From: Stentor coeruleus
Taxonomy: Eukaryota; Ciliophora; Heterotrichea; Heterotrichida; Stentoridae
Assembly: GCA_001970955.1 (NCBI GenBank)
Contig: MPUH01000564.1
Coordinates: 1-45,826, forward strand
Direction: 5' to 3'
DNA: 45,826 nucleotides
Shown here: one piece after another, positions 41,646-45,826 of the stretch
Layout: every line of letters starts with the position of its first letter
Numbering within the stretch: the stretch's first letter is position 1
Program-made: the position numbers and the translations under genes
The notes under the pieces: model-generated
What the model was told of the DNA's origin: nothing
Database searches by the model: none
Seen by the model: only the letters and a program-made list of their open reading frames with translations

Positions 41646-42434
41646 CTAATTTAATGTGCATTCAACTTTGCAAAGAGGGCATAATGAATGCTGCATAAGC
41701 CACTTGTCAATACATAAAAGATGATATTTATGGGAACAAGGCATTACACGAGCTTTTTCCTGGTCTTTAAAAGTGTCTAAGCAGATTGAGCAGGTTCCAT
41801 CGTTTTCATCAACAGTTTTAACAGGCAGTTTGATGATTTGTTCTGGACTCAAGCCACTTATGCCAAATCGCATGTCTGGGGCTTCTGAACCTTCATATTG
41901 TTCTAATAAACTTGTGAACTGTTGTTCAAGCATGTAATTGCGATAGTTGATTATAGCTGAGTATAAAATGATTGTGGTGAAAATTATAGTCATCGCATAG
42001 AACGAAATGATCCAAGTCAAAAAATACCAATCCATAGAATTCTCAGATGACAAGCACTTTGGCTCAACTGTTGTATCTTCCAAATACCATACAGTTCCCA
42101 AAAGAGTCCATATCGTAAACAATGGGTAAAGAATCCCAACATAAACTATTGTATGAGTTTTATAGTCCCTTCTAAACAAATTGATTCTAAGAAATTCTAA
42201 ATCATCATCATCATCGTCATCATCTGTTTTAAATATAATTACTGATAAACGATACAAAAGAATACCAAGAAGAGCTATTAATAGCCAGCAATGTATTGGT
42301 CTTGCGCATCCACTATGTGATTAATACGTGAAATTATTCCATTCTATGAATAAGTTTACTATAGAGTAGCTTATAGCAAAGAATATGAAGAGATCATTGC
42401 TTTGTAAAAGTTACCATGAAAACTTCTGACACAT
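41646..42434 (-). CDS. Multi-pass RING-H2 E3 ubiquitin ligase, three exons
   Basis: Exons 42434-42415, 42399-42328 and 42312-41646 give 252 residues. The first two exons are short and are only recovered through two 15-nt introns; without them the gene would have no ATG before the membrane region. Order: TM1 (FIFFAISYSIVNLFI), TM2 (HCWLLIALLGILLYRL), an acidic run of eight Asp, TM3 (VYVGILYPLFTIWTLLGTV), TM4 (FLTWIISFYAMTIIFTTII), then a RING-H2 at the C-terminus with spacing C-x2-C-x14-C-x-H-x2-H-x2-C-x10-C-x2-C. All eight zinc ligands are present. It should ubiquitinate membrane or cytosolic targets from an internal membrane. Plants have similar small multi-TM RING proteins. Confidence 0.9.
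42313..42327 (-). other. 15-nt intron
   Basis: Sense sequence GTATTAATCACATAG, phase 2, A at position 10; joins WNNF-T to GCARPI. Confidence 0.88.
42400..42414 (-). other. 15-nt intron
   Basis: Sense sequence GTAACTTTTACAAAG, phase 2, A at position 10; joins MCQKFS-C to NDLFIFF and supplies the ATG at 42434. Confidence 0.8.
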
Positions 42435-43242
42435 ATTCTTTATTATATAAAATATATGATTTAGGAATTAGATTTTGATTATTAGAATGATAGAAATTAT
42501 TGGATTAATAATGATTATTGAGGATTGATGAAGAAATTATGTAAGGGTTGATGTGAGGGAAGATTTTTTAAAGAGAAGAAGTTATGAAATTTTGTAGAGA
42601 TGATGAGAAGATGGAGTTAGAGATTTAGTGAAGATGATGGAAAATTGTGAAATTATTGATGGTGGCTTGGGTTTTTAATGGATAGAGGGTGGAGGATGTG
42701 AGATGTTTTGAAAGAGGTGATTTTTTTTGTATGGTTAGGTGGAATTGATGAGGTTAGTAAGAACTCATTTTTTTAGTATAAGATTTTTTATTTTTTTTGG
42801 GCTTGTTTGAAGTAATAAGTGTTGGTGAGAAATTGTGAATAGATGTGATTATATTTATTTCTAGGTTTATGTAGCAAGAAAAATAGGTGATTATAAAAAA
42901 AACCAAATTTCCACAAAATTTCCAAATAATTGCACATTATAAAACTAGCCTACTAAAGTCCCAAATATAAAACTAGCACATTTTACCTACTAACTAAATA
43001 AACAACTTCAAATCCTAAATCCCAAATATAATCATCAAAATATCCAACATCAAAATTATCCTTAAAACTCAATCCCAACATAAAAAACCTAATTTTCCAA
43101 TCTCACACATAAAACCCCATTAATCAACTACCCTCAAAAGTTTTTCTTCAAACTCTCCTCCTCCAAATCTCCATCTTCTATCAAAACCTTATTAACAATT
43201 TCATCTTCTGAACATTCATACCTCTGATATAAAATATTCCCA
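42435..43242. other. Divergent intergenic region with sharp skew switch
   Basis: About 42440-42885 is purine/T-rich and nearly lacks C on the plus strand; from about 42890 to 43242 it nearly lacks G. The switch is within a few tens of bases. No gene is visible; two promoters are expected. Confidence 0.6.
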
Positions 43243-43902
43243 ATGGATTTTTCAGGCTTTACCAACTTTGACGAAATCTGCAATGATAAACAAGAAAATC
43301 TCAAGCCCAAAATCATAATAAGAAATTCCAAAATCCAACCAACTTCTCGCTCAACATCAAACAAGAGATCCTCTAGTTTTTACAATCCTTCCGAATCTCT
43401 AAACGAAAACTTACAAGCCTATAACCACAACTACTTCAATAAAATCCCTAAAAAGCCGGGAACTTATCTTAACAGTTCCCAAACATTATTTTTCGCTTTT
43501 GAAGGTAACAAAGTCTCTTTATTATCTTTACGCGATTACAAAAATATAATTTCTAATAAAGTTTCCCCAATAAACAAACCTACAACCCAAACAAAACCTT
43601 TTTCATTAAGAATAAAGAAAAAAGATTTCCGTAGACTTAAATGGACACCTTTACATTTAAGGGCAAATACCTCTTTGGTGAATACTGAGAAAAAAATCTT
43701 TGAAGAAACTGTTATTAAAAAACTTGATAGAAAATCTCGTGTTTTTAAAAGAGAACTTATCCCACAGACTAAAGCAAGTCTTAGTGTAAAATTAAAAAGG
43801 TCGATACCAGAACTTAGGATTAGTGGGGTTATGAAAGACTTTGTATGTAGGGATTTTTTTAATCCTAAAGCTAAGGAGTCATTTGTCACGGATTTTTATT
43901 GA
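43243..43902 (+). CDS. Unknown basic protein, 219 residues
   Basis: Single exon from ATG at 43243 to TGA at 43902. Acidic start (MDFSGFTNFDEICND), then Lys/Arg/Ser-rich and probably disordered, with a possible compact part near FFAFEGNKVSLLSLRDYKN. No membrane segment and no recognised domain. Its 3' end converges with the PCI-domain gene at 43932, with only 29 bp between stop codons. Function is unknown. Confidence 0.72.
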   Translation: MDFSGFTNFDEICNDKQENLKPKIIIRNSKIQPTSRSTSNKRSSSFYNPSESLNENLQAYNHNYFNKIPKKPGTYLNSSQTLFFAFEGNKVSLLSLRDYKNIISNKVSPINKPTTQTKPFSLRIKKKDFRRLKWTPLHLRANTSLVNTEKKIFEETVIKKLDRKSRVFKRELIPQTKASLSVKLKRSIPELRISGVMKDFVCRDFFNPKAKESFVTDFY

Positions 43903-43931
43903 AATTATAGTTAATTCGTAAATATTTTCAG

Positions 43932-45104
43932 TTAGTCTGAGATTTCTGTGATTTTAGGGAAGGGATCAACTTTGCTGAAGACTACTGTTTTTTGAGAGGA
44001 ACTGATATACCCTTTAATCCATTTTTTGTTTATAAGATTGACTAGTATGCATTCAACGTCTAGAAGACTGATAGATTTTACACCAGCAACAGCCAAGACT
44101 GTTGAGAAAGAAGAAAGTTTCACATGGGTAGTTTTAAGAATAGACTGAGTACGTTTAAAAAGATTGCGGTATGCGAGGAGTTGAAGGCTTTCAAGCATGA
44201 TGTAAATCCCTTGTTTAATGAATTTATCTTGGTTTGCTTCTAGAGTTCTATTAAAAAGCTCAATATTTCCCTGTTTAAGACTTGTGAGAACTTCGCTGAG
44301 GTCTGTAAGTTTGTATTTAACCAACAAGGCTTGTGTTGGGAAAATCCCTTTATACGCTCTTACAGGTATTAAATATCTTAAAACCAGTCTTTTGTTTCTA
44401 AAACTATCTTTGTCACATAGTCTAAAAGCGAAATCAAAGCATTCTTCAGCTTGATTAAGTTCTTGTTCATATATATGAAATCTTCCTTCATAATACTTAA
44501 ACTCAACTTGCTGAGCTTTTGGGTAATTATCTAATGATGGGAGTTTTGAATGTTCATTGTTGACTATTCTTAATAAACTCGTGAAATTTTGTAGGTTGTT
44601 TATACGAAATGAAGTCTTAAAAGCCATGTTTAAAGCATAATACAAGCCAATCACTTGAGAATATGGTAGAGGTCTAGTAACTTGACAAGAACTTATGAAC
44701 ATTCTTAATGAATTTACAATTTCACCTAGATTTGAACTTTTAATCCCTTCACCAAATAACTTTTTAGCGTATTCTTTGACTACATTTATATAAGCATAGC
44801 CTCTTTCTTCTTGAAAAAGTTTTATGAGGTTTCTAAATGCTAGGTTTGTATGACCAAAAGCTTTTAAACGCTTGGTTAAAGATGTTAGATGCTCTTCTAG
44901 GAATCCCATTAGTATTGCTTTGTCTGTGTCTAGTTTAGAAGATCCTTTGTTTAGTGTAGTTTCTATGGCTTGTTTCAAATTAGAACCATGAGGGATGGAT
45001 TGTATATCGCTTTTGAATAACAAACGGATTAGATCGTCTTCGGAATAATTGACAAATCCAACTATGCATTCATTAAGCCACCTTTGAAATGTTGGCTTAC
45101 TCAT
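43932..45104 (-). CDS. PCID2: PCI-domain protein, PCID2/Thp1-like TREX-2 subunit
   Basis: 390 residues, single exon. The C-terminal PCI module is well preserved: YYEGRFHIYEQELNQAEECF, then FAFRLC, KNKRLVLRYLIPVRA-like RNKRLVLRYLIPVRAYKGIF, LLVKYKLTDL, YRNLFKRTQSIL and finally VECILVNLINKKWIKGYISS, all in the order seen in PCID2/Thp1. In yeast and animals Thp1/PCID2 pairs with Sac3/GANP in the TREX-2 complex, linking transcription to mRNA export at nuclear pores. The closest alternative is a CSN12-like protein, which shares this arrangement. No introns. Its start is followed upstream by the C-poor flank at 45105. Confidence 0.87.
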   Translation of the reverse strand: MSKPTFQRWLNECIVGFVNYSEDDLIRLLFKSDIQSIPHGSNLKQAIETTLNKGSSKLDTDKAILMGFLEEHLTSLTKRLKAFGHTNLAFRNLIKLFQEERGYAYINVVKEYAKKLFGEGIKSSNLGEIVNSLRMFISSCQVTRPLPYSQVIGLYYALNMAFKTSFRINNLQNFTSLLRIVNNEHSKLPSLDNYPKAQQVEFKYYEGRFHIYEQELNQAEECFDFAFRLCDKDSFRNKRLVLRYLIPVRAYKGIFPTQALLVKYKLTDLSEVLTSLKQGNIELFNRTLEANQDKFIKQGIYIMLESLQLLAYRNLFKRTQSILKTTHVKLSSFSTVLAVAGVKSISLLDVECILVNLINKKWIKGYISSSQKTVVFSKVDPFPKITEISD

Positions 45105-45211
45105 ATTATTAATTGTAGTTTGTATATAAAATAGATAAGTTTTTGATAAAGATTTAGGAATAAACTGAATTTTGATGTTGGAGTTGATAATAGAGTATTG
45201 TATTTGGAAAT

Positions 45212-45370
45212 TTTTTTTTTTTGATTATGTACTGAGTAGGATGATTGAAATTTTTTTTTTTTTGATGATGATGATAAGGTTTTTTAGTTGTGTTTTTTTT
45301 TTTTTATTACGGAGTGAGTAGGATGATTGAATTTTTTTTTTTTTTATGATGATGATAAGGTTTTAGGGAT
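45212..45370. repeat. Imperfect tandem repeat, about 82 bp
   Basis: GAGTAGGATGATTGAA followed by a T-run and GATGATGATAAGGTTTT occurs at about 45234 and again at about 45316. The copies differ in T-run length and a few bases. No N lies between, so it may be real, in the 5' flank of the PCI gene. Confidence 0.8.
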
Positions 45371-45517
45371 AATTGTGGAAGATGGAAATTATAATGTTGT
45401 GAATGAAAAAATAAGGATAGGGGATGCTAAAAAAGAATTTGGGAAATTTGTGAATGATAGTTTGGATAAAGAAAATAATTATGGAAATCTGATTAGGGGG
45501 GTGAGATTTTAGATTAA

Positions 45518-45585
45518 GGGTTATACTGTTTTTTATTGTAAAAGATAGGAANGGGTTATACTGTTTTTTATTGTAAAAGATAGGA
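45518..45585. repeat. N-flanked duplication, likely unmerged contig overlap
   Basis: 33 bp beginning GGGTTATACTG at 45518-45550 recurs exactly at 45553-45585, with N at 45552. Confidence 0.9.
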
Positions 45586-45826
45586 GTGATTGTGATTTTT
45601 TTTTGGCTAATGACTTTTATACTAGTTTTTTGAAGATAATTTTTATGATTATATTGACTTAATCATGATTTGCAATTCAATTGTGAGATTAAAGGGGTTT
45701 TTAATTTTAAAAAGTCTAAAAAAGATTTAGCATATCAATATAATCCAAGTTATAAATAATCAGAATAACTAACTAACTAACTTGACAATTAGAAATAGTA
45801 CTAAACGGTAAAAAGTTTGAAGAATG

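Larger units (their letters stand above)
45105..45826. other. C-poor 5' flank with poly-T tandem repeat
   Basis: 722 bp upstream of the PCI gene. It is T/G/A-rich and contains an imperfect tandem repeat of about 82 bp (45212-45370) and an N-flanked duplication (45518-45585). The open frame at 45327-45512 lies across poly-T and GAT repeats and is not credible. Confidence 0.6.

Noticed and set aside
42349..42364. A possible 16-nt intron (GTAAACTTATTCATAG) in the RING gene.
   Set aside because: Reading through it gives an uninterrupted membrane helix in frame with both neighbours, so it is not needed.
45327..45512. A 61-codon frame rich in Phe and Asp.
   Set aside because: It arises from poly-T and GAT simple repeats in a tandem duplication, with no protein character beyond that.
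1..45826. tRNA genes, rRNA, CRISPR arrays, transposases or telomeric repeats.
   Set aside because: I looked for cloverleaf-compatible GGTTCRA contexts, regular spaced repeats, integrase/transposase motifs and CCCTAACA-type repeats and saw none convincing.

Overview
The window reads as macronuclear DNA of a heterotrich ciliate, most likely Stentor or a close relative. Three things in the sequence support this. It is extremely AT-rich. TAA, TAG and TGA all end genes, with no TGA read as Trp. Genes are interrupted by introns of exactly 15 nt. I could place twelve such introns by joining reading frames; all are GTA...AG and all carry an A at position 10, the likely branch point. Tiny 15-nt introns with the standard code are a published feature of Stentor coeruleus.

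Layout. 1-4190: a TTBK/CK1-like kinase (minus, cut by the window edge), a basic coiled-coil protein with one intron, and a decayed kinase fragment. 4191-7668: an intact kinase whose DFG is DFN, a 3'-end tandem duplication, an Alba protein and an unknown gene. 8373-14642: a three-exon coiled-coil gene, a membrane protein, a small two-exon gene, a four-exon Sct1/Gpt2-type glycerol-3-phosphate acyltransferase and an unknown gene. 15250-21722: one gene encoding four fused cyclic-nucleotide-gated channel repeats, about 2,090 residues. 21723-26578: mostly noncoding, with a decayed coiled-coil gene, an intact three-exon prefoldin subunit 6 that no single long ORF reveals, and an ankyrin protein. 27378-34904: two paralogous large GTPases flanking an N-myristoylated CDPK-like kinase. 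35500-38665: a TFIIIC TPR subunit (GTF3C3/tau131-like) and a PhyH-type dioxygenase. 41089-45104: a small membrane protein, a multi-pass RING-H2 E3, an unknown basic protein and a PCID2/Thp1-like PCI protein.

The genes are housekeeping and signalling functions without operon logic, except for local duplications (kinase and its relic, GTPase pair). Intergenic DNA has a strong strand skew: the sense strand tends to be G-poor before a start codon and C-poor after a stop codon, which helps predict hidden gene orientation.

Seven single N characters sit at or next to near-exact duplications. They look like unmerged contig overlaps, and two genes (channel, CDPK-like kinase) become normal once the extra copies are removed. 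One real-looking frame break remains, near 15,710 in the channel gene.
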